Below are positions 44,992 to 56,741 of a stretch of 64,000 nt of DNA, one piece after another (positions within the stretch are counted from its first letter, which is position 1; the number at the start of each line of letters is the position of its first letter). The notes under the pieces were generated by a model that was given only the letters and a program-made list of their open reading frames with translations, did not search any database and was not told the DNA's origin. This stretch comes from Oenanthe sinensis (lineage: Eukaryota; Streptophyta; Magnoliopsida; Apiales; Apiaceae). The stretch spans positions 1,798,001 through 1,862,000 of the forward strand of contig JAPMAC010000221.1 of assembly GCA_028671895.1 (NCBI GenBank), in the 5' to 3' direction. A program made the position numbers and the translations under genes.

Positions 44992-46550
44992 ACTTAGTTT
45001 GTAAAAATCGATCAAAACCAAACATTACTCTGCCCGATTTTCACAAATTCTTGGACTTTTAAGAACTTATTTTTTAGCTTAAAATTTGGAATTGATTTGG
45101 TTGTTAATTATCTGTTAATTAACTAAGATTGGGTTATAATCTAGTGTTAAAATCGAATTGTGTGGGTATTAATTAGTTTCTGTTAATAATATTCAAATTA
45201 AGGGCTAATTAGGTAGTAATTATTTGTTAAATTAGTTATTAAAAGAAAAAAATGGCCGTTATGTTTGTAATTGCAAAGACCAATTTTGTTGGTTACTTTG
45301 ATCATGTTCAGTGCAAAGAGGCAAGGTTTAGGCCCTGGATTAGGTTCATGAATGAACATTCTTTAGTAAGAATAACAATTACCCTGAGCACTCCTCTTTT
45401 AATTAAACCTCTCAGAGCCTTATACTCCAGTGCCAGAAATATTTCAAATGACAGGTTGGTTCAATTCTCGTTCAAGATTGGAGAGACGGAGTACGTTATG
45501 AATGAAATTGATGTAAACAGAGTCTTAGGGTTCCCGACAGAGAATTTCGAGGCCCTACCCTCAATTGAAGATATAACCTTCTTTTTAAAATCAATTCACT
45601 ATCAGGGCACGATCGATTTGGTAAAGTTGCCAAAATCCCAGTTGGTAGGCTAAAGTTTTTGCTCCTACCATGAAGAGCAACTTCCATAACATATCAACAC
45701 TTCTGCAAGTGATTGGATATTATATAGCCCACAATAGGATAATCAATTTTAGGAAACTAATCTTGACAGAAATAATCAGAAATATGGGCGCTGCTGAGAG
45801 TAGAAGATTGGATGTAGAACAAAAAGTTACTTGTTTCTATCCAAGATATTTAATGTTGCTAATCAATAATGTTCGGTCAGAGGAAGACAAAGCAAGATTT
45901 GCTAAAAGCCCAGTGGAAGAATCCCCTACAACTCAGAAGAATTTGTTCACAAGACTCAGTAACAAAAACAAATTTGAAGGGGTATCAATTCAAACAATAG
46001 AATATATGGCTGGCATTCTCAATCAGATAGCCAATCCAGCACAGGCTGAGCCGCATCAGCAAGAGCTAGAACAAGTGCAAATAGAAATGTAAAGTTCTAT
46101 GCAGCTACTAATTGAAGCTGCTCATCATGCTGAATATGAAGCACATGAACAACAGGTAATTTTATACACCTTGGCTTCTAATTTCCTACCTATAAATATA
46201 TCTACTGCATCTTTGAATATATCTGTGGCGGACTATGATTATGGTCTTAAACTTCAGGACTTCGACTATGAACCTGACAACACACAAGTTCAATCCCAAG
46301 CTGCATAGAACCTGAAACAGTTTCTCCTTCACCAACTTCTTTGAGTCACATCAGAAAAAGGAATAAACCAGTTAGAAAAGTAAGAGGTAGAGGTGTCTCA
46401 GTGAGTGAACCCGCAGCTCTGTCTCCACCTTCAAAAAGATCGAGGACTGAACTTGAGACAACTGCAGACTCATCCTTATCCTCTCATTGGGATATGGATT
46501 TTGAAATGGCAATACAACAGTCACTCGATCAAACAGGTGATTCTATTGAA
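44992..46550 (+). pseudogene. H: spacer end plus ORF3 (envelope-like) fragment
   Basis: 44992-45251 is spacer like that of B. ATG 45252 opens MAVMFVIAKTNFVGYFDHVQ. The frame stops at 45653; a shift near 45660 goes with loss of the conserved Trp-x-Phe-Phe block. The next frame has stops at 46090 and 46306, a second shift follows, and the part from 46341 carries IRKRNKPVRKVRGRG and PPSKRSRTE basic clusters and then DMDFEMAIQQSLDQ, a UIM-like helix. Homology ends near 46550, where E LTR sequence begins. It may be the ORF3 of F after an inversion, or a separate element into which F inserted. Confidence 0.72.
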
Positions 46551-46554
46551 ATTC

Positions 46555-47507
46555 GTCATCTGGCCGCGACATTATTGGCCTCTTGTTTGAGTGGGACTAT
46601 GAAATGCACGGCCGTGCTCAAATGTTGATTTGATTTTAATAGTCTACTCATCGATCAAGAAAATAAAGATTAAATTATGAAGAGGATGACACGAGACATG
46701 CCTTGAGTTTAATCTATAATATTAAGATTAATGGGATTATATTACATGGAACATTATTCACGAACGGCTTAATCGAATCACCGATTTATTATTATTACTT
46801 GGGTAGCAATGATGTATTATTAGATACCGCTCATTGTTTACAATTTTAATTAGATATTAAAATTATTGTTGACGTAATAATAACCTACAGGGTCACACAC
46901 AAAGAACACTTGAAGGAGAAATAATTTAAATTGTGAATTTAAATTAAATAAGTAGTTTATTTTATTTATGATATTAATTAAGTATGACTTAATTAATTAT
47001 ATAAATAGAATAAATGAATTATTTAAACTAATTCCAAAATTAATAATTAATTAATTAAGTGAGACTTAATTAAATAATTTAGAATTTTGGATTAATATTA
47101 ATTATAATTGGATTATAATTAGAAAACTTATTCCTCTCTTTATATAATCTCTTTATGTGCTGATTTAATAAGTGAGACATATTTTTACTAAAACCCTAGC
47201 CGTTTTGAGAAAAGAGGAAGATAGAGAGAGAGAAATATTTTTCGGGTGCTAGTACACATCAATCCTTCATGAAAAGTGTTCGTGTGGATACCATAGAGCG
47301 TAGATCGCGAGAGCGGGATACGTGGTGATTAAACAAGTTTTGAACCTCCATTAATCTTCCATTAATGAACTGGTAAAGCTTCTAAAGGAATTTATTCTTT
47401 ATCTCCGAATTAAATCTTTTATTTTCGTATGGATCCTGCGGAGGGTTTCGCTATTTTGATTTATTTTTCGCATTTAAACCGTTGTGTTTGTGCCTCGAAA
47501 CCCTTCA
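46555..47507 (+). repeat. 3' LTR of element E, 5'-truncated
   Basis: It ends CTCGAAACCCTTCA at 47507, followed by TTTTG. From about 46850 it aligns with the left LTR. The first bases of the LTR (TGTTAGTAATTG) are missing, so the F/H event removed the LTR start. The 46555-46848 part is assigned to the LTR by position and is less certain. Confidence 0.78.
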
Positions 47508-47512
47508 TTTTG
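47508..47512. repeat. Target site duplication TTTTG, right copy (E in C)
   Basis: Matches 17239-17243; after it the C ORF3 reading frame resumes with Ala-Ala-Leu-Glu. Confidence 0.92.
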
Positions 47513-48974
47513 CAGCTTTGGAAACTAGAGTGGGGTCTCTAGAAAAGAAAATCGATGATATTATTAGAGGCCAGAATCTACATGCTTCAATTCTTTAGAA
47601 ATTTCTTGACAGAATGCCACCACCTCCTCTAATTGATGATAACAAAAAGGGGAAGAATAAAAAGAAGAAAAATGGTGATGGTGATGGCAAAGGCAGTGGT
47701 GGTTCTGTGGTGGAATAGGTGGTTCTGGTATGGATAAGTCAAGTGGCATTGGTGGTTCTGCACCGAGAAGAGATAAAAGCAGAAGTAACATGGACAATCA
47801 ATCTTCAAAGAAATCTAAGTCATCTAATTCTCTAAAAGATAATTTAGAACAGAAAAAGAAAGATTACAAGAAGTTTGATGATGATCTTGAAGCTAGGAGA
47901 ATTTCTAGGGAGAAAGAAACTCAAACAATGATTGAGAGAGAAAAGAAAAGAATTGAAGATCTAAGGAGAAGCACTGAGTTAGTAACAGAGGCAGTAGAAA
48001 AAGGAGACTTGGATGAGTTCATTGCTCAAACAAGAAAATTAAATGAAGATGCACAAAAGGCTGCCAAGAAAAGAAACTCAAATACAGAAGCTTTTCTTCA
48101 ATTGGATATTGAAGCTCTTAAAGAAAAGAAGAAATGGAAAGCAATAGTGATTGAAGAAGAGAAGAAGAAAGAGACTGAACCAGTAAGTCAAAAGCTACTT
48201 CAAGGAGCCATCACTACAGGAATCTCAGATGCCTCAAGGAGAGAAAGGGAGAATGAAGAGATTGCTAGACAGATGGAAATGCAATGGCATTTGGAAGAAG
48301 AGCTACAGGCAGAGCAACCTTTGAGAAAAAGGAGAAAAGTTTCTATGGCCAAGAAAAGGTCAAGTTCTACTCAAGAAATAGTGGTTCAGGAAAACCTCCA
48401 GGGTCAACAAGAAGAAATCAAGGAGGAGGTCACAATTGAAGGTTATGATTTGAAGGGAATACCAGTAATCAATGAAAAAGGATTAATTGGAGTAAGGACT
48501 CACCCTGCAACCTCTAACCATGAAGAATCAATGAGGTTGGAGTATGAAAATGGAGTGAAAACAATCTATTCATTGAAGGTGATAATGAAGCAAAGCTACA
48601 ATGTTTTAAACACTATTCTTCCTCTACTCAACAGAAAGTACAAACTCAACACAACAATTGCTCAGGAGATACAACAACAAATTTCAAGGTTAAGAAGATC
48701 CAAGGCAGAAGCTGAACCTGATTCACCTCTAAAGCTATGGAAGTCACAGGTCAAAAAGGTGGTGTTGGAGCCAAAGTATGCTATGATTTTTACAGATATA
48801 GAGGGCAACACAAAGTTCTTTGATATCTGCAAATATCTGGACAAAATCACAGATGAAGAAATACACTACCTTATGAGGCAACTTGGAGAAACTGACACGG
48901 ATGAAGCAATATTGAGAAGTTCTTTCATGAGCCAACTAAAGGAAAATGCTGAGAAAAGGAGGAAGAGGAACTAA
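47508..48974 (+). pseudogene. Element C ORF3, 3' part
   Basis: Directly after the duplication the frame reads ALETRVGSLEKKIDDII, a heptad-like coiled coil continuing the left part. There are stops at about 47597 and 47717 and a shift near 47716. An open stretch of about 414 codons (47730-48974) is highly charged: long Glu/Lys helices (EKETQTMIEREKKRIEDLRR), a strong basic cluster LRKRRKVSMAKKR near 48330, and a C-terminal domain with VLEPKYAMIFTDIEG and EIHYLMRQLGE, ending EKRRKRN. With the left part the whole ORF3 is about 1,317 codons, similar to D. The function is unknown. Confidence 0.82.
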
Positions 48975-49153
48975 ATTAAATTATGAAGATATTGAAGCTG
49001 CTTGCAGGAGTTATATATCAATCTGGTACTTCCAAAATTAATGTGCCAATTAAGTTTCTTGATTCTATCTAAATGTAATTTTTTTTTAAGGGTTTTTGTT
49101 ACCATCAAGTAGATTTATGCCTGTTAATAACACAGACAAAAATAGGGGGAGAT
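48975..49153 (+). promoter_or_regulatory. C 3' untranslated region with polypurine tract (49141-49153)
   Basis: AATAGGGGGAGAT abuts the LTR start TGTTAGGAATC. The same purine sequence is used in D (32016-32028). Confidence 0.88.
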
Positions 49154-50266
49154 TGTTAGGAATCTACATGTGATTTGATGATAACATTAATCTTAGAATC
49201 ATAGAAATTTTATTTGTTGTAACTGACCAATTGATATGAAAGTTATAAATATCAATTGATCAGGAAACCATTTATCAGTTGAAGTGTTTATATGAATCAA
49301 CTGATAATTTGGATTGTAGCATAGGTGTACTTAGTCTATTTCAATCGATAAGGTGTAAATCAATTGATATTTTGTTCATCAATTGATGTTAGAGTCGATT
49401 GATTGGATCATCAATTGATGTGTAAATTAAACTGTTAAATTGTAATTATGTGAAGACAGGAAATTGCACAAGTGAAGGATGATCAATTGATATTGAAGCA
49501 TCGATGGATGGAGGATCAATCGAAGAAGCCAAGCCAAGGATTGAAGACCATCAACTGATGTGAAGACCCATCGACTGATATATCGATTGATAACATCTAT
49601 CAATCGATAAGACATCTTTTATCAATCGATGGATATAAAGATCAATCGAAGAAGTACATCAGTTGATGGATTAAAGAATGGATCAATTGATATGCTTGAC
49701 AGCAAATTATCAATTGAGTGTGACAACACAGAAAGAATATATGTTGAAGATCCAGAGAACAAAAGCACACCTATGGAAGACAGTCTAGAGTGACTGTGAA
49801 GACTCAATCAGAAGCTGTCTTTCAAACCTTTTTGTAAAATAGAAAAAGGTAAAAGGAAGGCAGGTAGAAACAATCCTAGAATAGGAATTGTAAAAGAACA
49901 CTTGTGGTATATAAACAAGTGTAGTAGCATTATTAGAAAACATACAAGTTAGACATATTTCTTAATCAACTGTTCAAGCTTGAGAGCACATGTGTAAGAA
50001 CAGTTGATTTGTTTTCTAATCTTGTAAACGCAGCTAGGTTTCTTTTAACCTAGGAGCATTGAGCAAAAATATACATTGATGGAAAAACCAATCCATCAAT
50101 AATTTTAAATCTCTTTGTTCAGTTTTATTTTTCAGCATTAATTTGTTCGAACTTATTCTCTTATTCTATCAAACATCAAGAACAAATATTAGAACACACA
50201 AAAAATTTTAATATTTGTATTCAACCCCCCCTTCTATAAATATTGACATTGTTCTAAGGAATAACA
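49154..50266 (+). repeat. 3' LTR of element C (1113 bp)
   Basis: It runs from TGTTAGGAATC to GGAATAACA (TGTTA/TAACA inverted ends). U3 from 49205 to 49700 holds more than a dozen variants of ATCAATTGAT, ATCAACTGAT and ATCGATGGAT. TATATAAA is at 49908-49915, and the CAACCCCCCCTTCTATA stretch lies near the end. The next bases (CAGTG) belong to LTR J; the left target duplication is lost. Confidence 0.88.
49908..49915 (+). promoter_or_regulatory. TATA box of C 3' LTR
   Basis: TATATAAA, about 210 bases downstream of the last ATCAATTGAT-type motif copies, in the expected U3 position. Confidence 0.7.
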
Positions 50267-51655
50267 CAGTGTACAAGAGTCAGAATCCAAGATTGAATAT
50301 TTGACTGGGTACATGTAGTGGTGAAAAGAAGTATTGTCTAGTATAAAGAGTCAGATTATTTCAGTAACAGATGTACTTCTAATTGCAACTGTAGATACAG
50401 CCAAACATGCCTGACAGTACTGACTTGAAGAAAAGACGGAAAAAGAATTGACACGGAAGAAATGCAGAGTCATATATTCTTAAAAGTGGAATCCCGGTTG
50501 GAATTGATTTATCATTTCCAAGTCAAAAGGAGTTCAGTTCCAGATGTTCAGGAGACTGCAGCTTAGAGCGTAAGGATTTATTTTAATTAATAAATATTTT
50601 ATTTATTTAGTAAATTATATTTATAAATATCTAAATAATATTAGATATTTATTTTTATAATTTCTGAATTAAATTTATTATTTATTAATCAAAGATTATA
50701 AGCTGTGCGGGTCGAAAATCATTTCTACGGAGCCTATCCACTAAAAGACGAAATAGGCCCCTTTTCAATTTGAATTGGCAGGAGAATTAAAGTGTCCAAT
50801 CAAAGCTTGCCATGTGTTCATTCAAGAGAAAAAGGAATTGAATTGGCAGGTGAATTGAAAAGTCATACCGAGAGAAATGAACAAGGCAGTTGATTGAAAT
50901 GTCATACCGAGCAAAAGAAAAGAAATGTCATACCGAATTCTTTTATCAAAAGGTCATACCGAGATTTTTGTTATTTAATTAAAAAGTCATACCGATTTTT
51001 TAATTAATAAACAAAAAGGTCATACCGAATTTCTGTTGAACAAAAGGTCATACCGAGTGATTTTTTATTTAATTAAAAAGTCATACCAATTTTTTAATTA
51101 ATAAAAAAGTCATACCGAATTTCTGAAAGTCATACCGAGTGAAAAAAGTCATACCCAGCTATTTCAAATGTCATACAAGGCTTAATTTCAATAAATAAAG
51201 TCATAGTGAAAAAGGTCATGCTAGCTTTCCACCTCTATAAATATGAGGCCAGGGGCTTCATTTTTCAGAAGTAGAAAAATCAGTTCAAATTCAGAATTTG
51301 TCTGCATTGTAATATTCATAGACTTTCTGTGCTGGTTTGATTTTAATTCCTAAAGTAGAACAATTCATGTCAAATTTGTTCTAGGAATTAAAATTTATTC
51401 TACCAAATATTGTAACACCTTTCAAGTTTTAATATACGTATTTAACTTGAATCTTGTGTACTTACTTGCTAATTTTCTATATCTTAAATGTTTAATCACG
51501 AAAATAGAAAGATAACAAGTCAGCCTCCCAAACACTACAATGACTCTAACCCTCAGCTAAAGCAATAATTTAATTCCGCAAATTCTGAAAAGAATTTTAA
51601 ATTGTTGTCAGTATCGCATTCAACCCCCCTTCTACGATACTTCCGGGACCCAACA
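50267..51655 (+). repeat. LTR J: solo or partial LTR of the element A family
   Basis: It ends TTCCGGGACCCAACA at 51655 after CAACCCCCCTTCTACGATA. U3 carries about ten copies of AGTCATACCGA (50862-51150), the reverse complement of the LTR A motif, followed by TATAAATA at 51236-51243. No primer site or coding part follows; instead K ORF3 begins at 51656, so this is an LTR without interior. The left end abuts C, which probably inserted near its start; hence full length is uncertain. Confidence 0.75.
51236..51243 (+). promoter_or_regulatory. TATA box of LTR J
   Basis: CCTCTATAAATATGAGGCC context, the same as in LTR A, about 90 bases downstream of the AGTCATACCGA cluster. Confidence 0.65.
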
Positions 51656-52226
51656 GTGCTAGGAGCTCAGAGAGGTACAGAAAAGGTGAAAAATGAAATG
51701 TTGGTGTACTTTCTAGAAGGAGGGCCTGTTAGATGAATTAGTCAATCAAACTTCATCTTCTTCAAATAGGCTGATGATTTACAGTATATTAGATTTCTCT
51801 TACAAATTGCTTATGAAGTGAATAGAAGCAAAGAGGATGTCACACATAAATGGTTTAAGGAGATTGACAGGAAATTGACTTTGCACAGACAAGCAAATAG
51901 ATAGATGGGTAAAGTTTCTTTAAAATATGTTGATGCTGAAGGGAATGATCAAGACATGCCATTAGAAGAAAAGCAAATCAAATTTCAAAAAGGTGTGAGT
52001 TATTACTTTAGGTTTCAACCTATGAGTGGGAAAGTTAGTGTTTTGATGTTAAAAGATTTAAAAGAACAAGAATGCAGTGCAAATGATCTAAAAGGATCTT
52101 ATTGTCAAATTAAATGTGAGAATGAAGAAATTGAAGAAATTTATTGGTGAGGCTCTAGCAATTGTGGAGGAAAATATGCTGAATTCATTTTTGAAGAATA
52201 ATCCAGCATTTGAGAAGATTAAATAA
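51656..52226 (+). pseudogene. Element K ORF3, C-terminal part
   Basis: It encodes the same C-terminal domain as N on the minus strand at 59926-60480: NEMLVYFLEGG, SQSNFIFFK, LQYIRFLLQIAYEVN, KWFKEIDRKLTLHRQ, QPMSGKVSVLMLKDLK. There are stops near 51735, 51769 and 51902, a shift near 52130, then EENMLNSFLKNNPAFEKIK and TAA 52224-52226. The upstream part is replaced by LTR J at 51655. Confidence 0.82.
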
Positions 52227-52338
52227 GAAGTAATTCTTTTTCCTTTATAATTCTTTTATACTGTTCTAGATTAATAGTTTTATTCTTTAGTTTTGACATC
52301 ATCAAACCTTGATTTATGCTTAAATTTTATAAAGCATA

Positions 52339-52351
52339 AATAGAGGGAGAT
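52339..52351 (+). promoter_or_regulatory. Polypurine tract of element K
   Basis: AATAGAGGGAGAT directly before the LTR start TGTTAGGAAAT. Confidence 0.82.
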
Positions 52352-53114
52352 TGTTAGGAAATATATTCATTTGATGAAGTACAAAATACTAGAACAGAGT
52401 CTAGCATAGATATATCTAAAATAGAACAAGTATTTCTAGTCTCTAATCCAAGTAAATATAAATCAGAGTCTAGTTAGTCCCTGTACATGTATCAAGAGTA
52501 TTTGTAGTTAGAAGATTTTCTAAAGAAATAAAACCAGAGTCTGGATGCAAATCAGAGTCTGGAGTTCAATCAGAGTCTATAGACTATTAGAGTCTATGGT
52601 CTATCAGAGACTGAAGATCATCAGAGTCTAGAGATTTTCAAAGTCTATATAAAGTTAAAGCTGAATTTGAGAGATGATCACAGTAATGGAATGTCTTCGA
52701 AGATAAAGGCAAATATATTGCAGATATGCTATGGGAAGGAAGGAGAATTGTAGAAAGAAGCTATTAACTAATAATTAGGAATTCTATTCATATTATAATT
52801 TTATTTTCTGTTATTAGTTAATAGGCATCTCTATATATAAACACTCTATGTAACTTATTGTAAAAAAGAACATTTTAGAGAGCATAGAGATAGAGTGAGT
52901 TGCTGTGAGAAATAAAGAGAAGCTACTAGGGTTTGTTTACACCCTAGGAGAGTTTGTATTCATACATCAATAATACAAACAGTATTCATTCATATCTTTG
53001 TGTTTGTTCCTTGTTCTTAATTCAAAGCTTTGATTTATATTAAATTGATTTTAATCAGGCAAAAAGAGTACACAAGTATTCAACCCCCCTTCTACTTGTG
53101 TAACTGGGAAAACA
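52352..53114 (+). repeat. 3' LTR of element K (763 bp)
   Basis: It runs from TGTTAGGAAATATATTC to AACTGGGAAAACA. U3 has about ten CAGAGTCT copies (52390-52640), some paired as GAGTCTATAGACT. A TATATATAAA box lies near 52832-52841. LTR N (59541-59800) is the same family. It ends inside the gag of G, so K had inserted into G. Confidence 0.87.
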
Positions 53115-54351
53115 ATCCCAGCTCCTTCCCTTAGCTATATAAACTCTACCTTGATGCTTCTTTACTAGTGCATCATACTTTTGTTTCAGTTCGTCATACG
53201 ACTCCTTCCTTTCTTTTCCCTACTTAGGCTTTTGACATTCTGTGGTAAAATGTCCGGGTTCATTATAGTTGTAGCACTTAAACTTGCTCCGATCTACCAT
53301 TTCAGTCTTGTAAACTCCTTTGCTAAAAGACCCTGAAGATGAACCACCTCGGTTGTTATTTCTAAAATTGGAACCACTGGAGCTTGAGTTACTCTTGAAC
53401 TTGTACTTAGGGTTCCTCCTAAACTAGAGGTTCTTGAACTTTCTTGCCATATAGGGCATTGTCTTGTTTTCTAGCTGTTCAAGTTCTTCTATTGAGTATA
53501 AGTCATCTTCATCAGCTGGTTGAGTATTTTATGCAAATTCAGCTTCTAAAATCTCTTCTTTCTCAATTACAGGCTTTTTCTGTTGGTCTCTGTAGCAGCA
53601 AAGTTTTTGGCTATAAGTGTTGTAGTCTTCTACAAAGTTGTATTCTTACTATTCACTGTTCCTAAACCTTAAATGATTTGTCTTTGCTCCAACTCCATTT
53701 CATGAGTCTTGAGCTTTCCATATAGAATTTCAATTGACATGTCATTTATGTCACTTCTCTCTCTTATTACAGAAATTTTGTGTTCAAGGTGCACGGTTAG
53801 GGTCAACATGAACTTCATATTGATCTCTCTGCGTGAGTAGTCTTTTCCATGCAGAGACAAGTCATTTAACATTTGTTGTATCTCTCAAAGACTTGAGTGA
53901 TACTTTCTATAGGTAGTGACTTGAATGCCTCATACTGGGATGAAAGAATATTCAGTTTGTTTTCCTTTACCTCTGCAATACCTTCCATTAGCAGATCAAT
54001 AGTATCCCACATTTGCTTGGCACTTCCATAGTTAATCACTTGATTTAGCATTATAGTGTCTAGTGAATCCATTAGGATACATTGAAGATGATTATCCCAT
54101 GCTACTCTTTCTTTATCAGTGTTAGTGTACTCTGAAGGCTCTTTTGGGGTAAATCATTGAGGAATCCATTCTCCTTCATCTGAGACTGTTTCTGGTGTAA
54201 GCTTCTGAGGAACATAGGGTCCATTTTCCAAAATACCAATGTATTGTGAATTCGCTGGTTTGATGAAAGTGGACATCTTTTTCTTCCATAAAATGTATTC
54301 ATTTTTGTCAAAGGCTGGGATTTTGATGCTACTAAGTTTCTGAGTACTCAT
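53115..54351 (-). pseudogene. gag: Element G gag, heavily broken
   Basis: The start at 54351 gives MSTQKLSSIKIPAFDKNEY. Frameshifts occur near 54150, 53870 and beyond. Recognisable blocks are MLNQVINYGSAKQMWDTIDL (near 54010), FKSLPIESITQVFERYNK (near 53900) and the capsid end MLTLTVHLEHKISVIRER (near 53800). The first knuckle near 53270 reads CYNYNEPGHFTTECQK, so its second Cys is Tyr. Distal gag and pol are missing because K interrupts at 53114. Confidence 0.85.
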
Positions 54352-54633
54352 GGTTATGAAAATTTTTAAATCTCAAGAAAAATTAATATCTTAAAAATTA
54401 AAATCAATTTGAATAAAAATTAAATTTCGAGAAATAAAATTTTAATTTGAATTCTTCAAGATTATATCTTTAAAAAAATAGTGGACTTAAAATATTGGAA
54501 AAAATTTGAAAAGGATTTTTCTTTAAAAATAAAGGAACTTTAAAATAAATTTTTCTAGATCTAGAAATACACTTTTTGAAAAACTTTTTCGGAACTTGAT
54601 TTGTAACTTCAATCAACAAGCTCTGATACCAAT
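54352..54633 (-). promoter_or_regulatory. G leader and primer-binding site (54621-54631)
   Basis: A/T-rich leader without genes. The minus strand reads TGGTATCAGAG at 54621-54631, two bases from the LTR. Confidence 0.82.
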
Positions 54634-55881
54634 TGTTGGGTCCTAAATCATCATAGAAGGGGGGGTTGAATATGATGTTAATAGTTTTTCACTTCTAATT
54701 GCCGATTAAGATATATGGTCTTGAGTTCTTGAGATATAAAAAATGGTTGTCAAACAAATACAATCGATTCAGGGAAATATATATATATATTAATAAATCT
54801 CTGAGCTACTACACTCTAATCAAATGATTAGCTACAATGATTTTACAATCAATATGTATCAGCAAATACAGATGAGAATTTATGGTTTATGTTTAATGGA
54901 GTTTCTGTGTTTTGTTGAGTGTATTGAAGACGATGCACAATATTTAATTCTTCTGTTGTAAAACCCTTTTATAGTGTAGTCTTCAAAATCAATTAGAATT
55001 GATTTCTTTCCAACTACAGAGCTGAGTGGCGCCTGCAAGAGTGTTCTCCTTGTATAATCATAAGTGGTGCCTGGATTAGGTCAAGTGGCACCTGCGACTA
55101 GGCTTCCCTTGTAGTGGTGCTAATTGCATAAGATGAGCCGAGGTTCCTTGGTGGTGCCTGCAGAGTGTTACCTTGTATGGTGCCACAAGGACTTGGAATT
55201 TCTTTCAAGTAATGTTTCTAGTGGCGCCTCATACTAGGAACCCTTGTACTCTTCCAAGTGGCGCATATATGCCTTAGATTTCAAGGGAGAAACCTAAGTG
55301 GCGCCTGGTACATGGTTTACCTTGTATTGGGAGCCACTTAATGCGAGTGGCACCTCTACTTGGTGACCAAGTAAAGTTCTCTTAAAATATTTCTTGATGT
55401 CCATTGATTAGGTTCTACTTGCTTTCTATTTCCTTGATTAATCAACTGAATTCTTCTGGTTAAATAAGATAATTCATTTATTGACGTGCTGACGTTCAGT
55501 GCACTGGTCTGGTTCATAAATGGCTAACACTGAATTAAATTCTCTCATCTTCTGTTCTTTTTCAGTTGATCACATCTCAGCTTTTCCATTGCTTCAGTTC
55601 ACTGAAACCCTTGACATTTATACTTGAACCACTGCATTTTCTTTATATTGAAAATCTTATGATATTTTATTCTTCAATGAGGCTTGAACATTTTAATGAA
55701 CTTTTTTCCTTGACGCTTCTGAATACTTCAGACTTTAATATCATGTAATGATTCATATATGTACTCTGTTCGCATGTCCTTCTAGATCCCTGTGTTACAT
55801 ATTAATATTATTTATCTGTCTTACTTCTTGTGTTGAGTAATCATTACATCTATTACATATTATGTTACATTATGCTTTACA
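54634..55881 (-). repeat. 5' LTR of element G (1248 bp)
   Basis: In plus orientation it runs from TGTTGGGTCCTAAATC to TATGCTTTACA. Between 55020 and 55375 the motif AGTGGCGCCTG (with GGTGCC and GGCACC variants) occurs about ten times, often next to CCTTGTA. A minus-strand TATAAAA lies at 54967-54973, downstream of the motif in transcription sense. Confidence 0.85.
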
Positions 55882-55889
55882 TTAAGGCA

Positions 55890-56741
55890 CATGATGTTTG
55901 GGTGAATTCATGTATTGGGTATTTTATAAATTCTTCTCTAAATAATTGGGGTCATCTAGGTTTGGTACATGATTTTATGGGTAGAAGGCTAAAATGCTGG
56001 GATTTGAAATTTGTTACTGTTGTAGAAACTAGTTATTATGAATTTCAATTTGATAATCTGGATATTATAAAAAAAATTAATCAACTCTGGACCTGTGAAT
56101 TTCAATGGTGTTTTATTTGTTTTTGTCTCGAACATCAATAAATACCCCCCAATCAGAGCTTCAATGACAACCTTCAAGTGTTGGGTAGAGATTTATGACA
56201 TTCCTCACATCTATTGGTCCATTGAAGGGCTTGGCCATATTGCTCAGTTTTTGGGAAATATCCTTCAGTACGATGGTGAGACTTGGAGAGTAGCAAAGGA
56301 TGGGCACCCAAGCCTCTTTGTTAAGATCTGTTTTGAACTTAGCTACACCCACTCCATGCCACAATTTGTTTTAGTTGTTGTTCCTGCACAAAATGGTAGT
56401 TTCACTCATGCCAAGGTCCATACCAAATACCTCTCCGAATGTAATTCTTACACACTCTGTGCATGTCCCGATCATAATGAAAGGGATGCCCATACAAGAA
56501 TAAGTTTGAGGTGGAATTTTCTGAACAAGAAGGCACCAATTTATTCATGGATGTTAGCTCGGATGATTCGGCCACTGAGAATTCCTGTATCTCTTCCACT
56601 GTTAAAAGTTTTGTATATGAGGGTCACATGAGTAGTCCATTACCAGCTCGCATGCGTGGGATTACAGAGGAAGATTCTGGTTCTCAGGATTCCTTGGAGC
56701 AACAGGCTAGTCACCCACATTCGAGAAGCATGGAGCCTTAG
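55890..56741 (+). pseudogene. DUF4283-like domain fragment (LINE ORF1/zinc-knuckle type)
   Basis: After LTR G the plus strand encodes VVETSYYEFQFDNLD, a frameshift near 56090, then NGVLFVFVS, MTTFKCWVEIYDIPHIYW, SIEGLGHIAQFLG and FVKICFELSY. This order matches plant DUF4283 proteins, found in LINE ORF1 and related domesticated genes. A downstream KYLSECNSYTLCACPDHNER keeps some Cys/His of the usual knuckle. The frame changes again near 56510. The identification is by motif pattern only. Confidence 0.65.

Larger units (their letters stand above)
17244..47507 (+). mobile_element. Element E: Ty1/copia of a non-SIRE lineage, split by D and F/H
   Basis: The left LTR (17244-18090) and right LTR (about 46555-47507) are flanked by TTTTG duplications. 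The interior seen is a leader, a decayed gag with CCHC knuckle, a pre-integrase region and the first integrase codons, on the plus strand. Protein features (MLANMCAELKKQHEH, LSCLDNKGF, GEGVIERV in a GHxER-type context) are of the copia group with 'LSRNIISVSCLD'-type polyproteins; I do not assign a finer lineage. D sits in the leader; the F/H complex replaces most of pol. E is old: LTRs and genes are heavily decayed. Confidence 0.85.

Noticed and set aside
44992..45251. H spacer as a continuation of LTR F
   Set aside because: LTR F ends in CTTTACA like LTR G, and the following bases match the spacer of B in reverse orientation, not an LTR.
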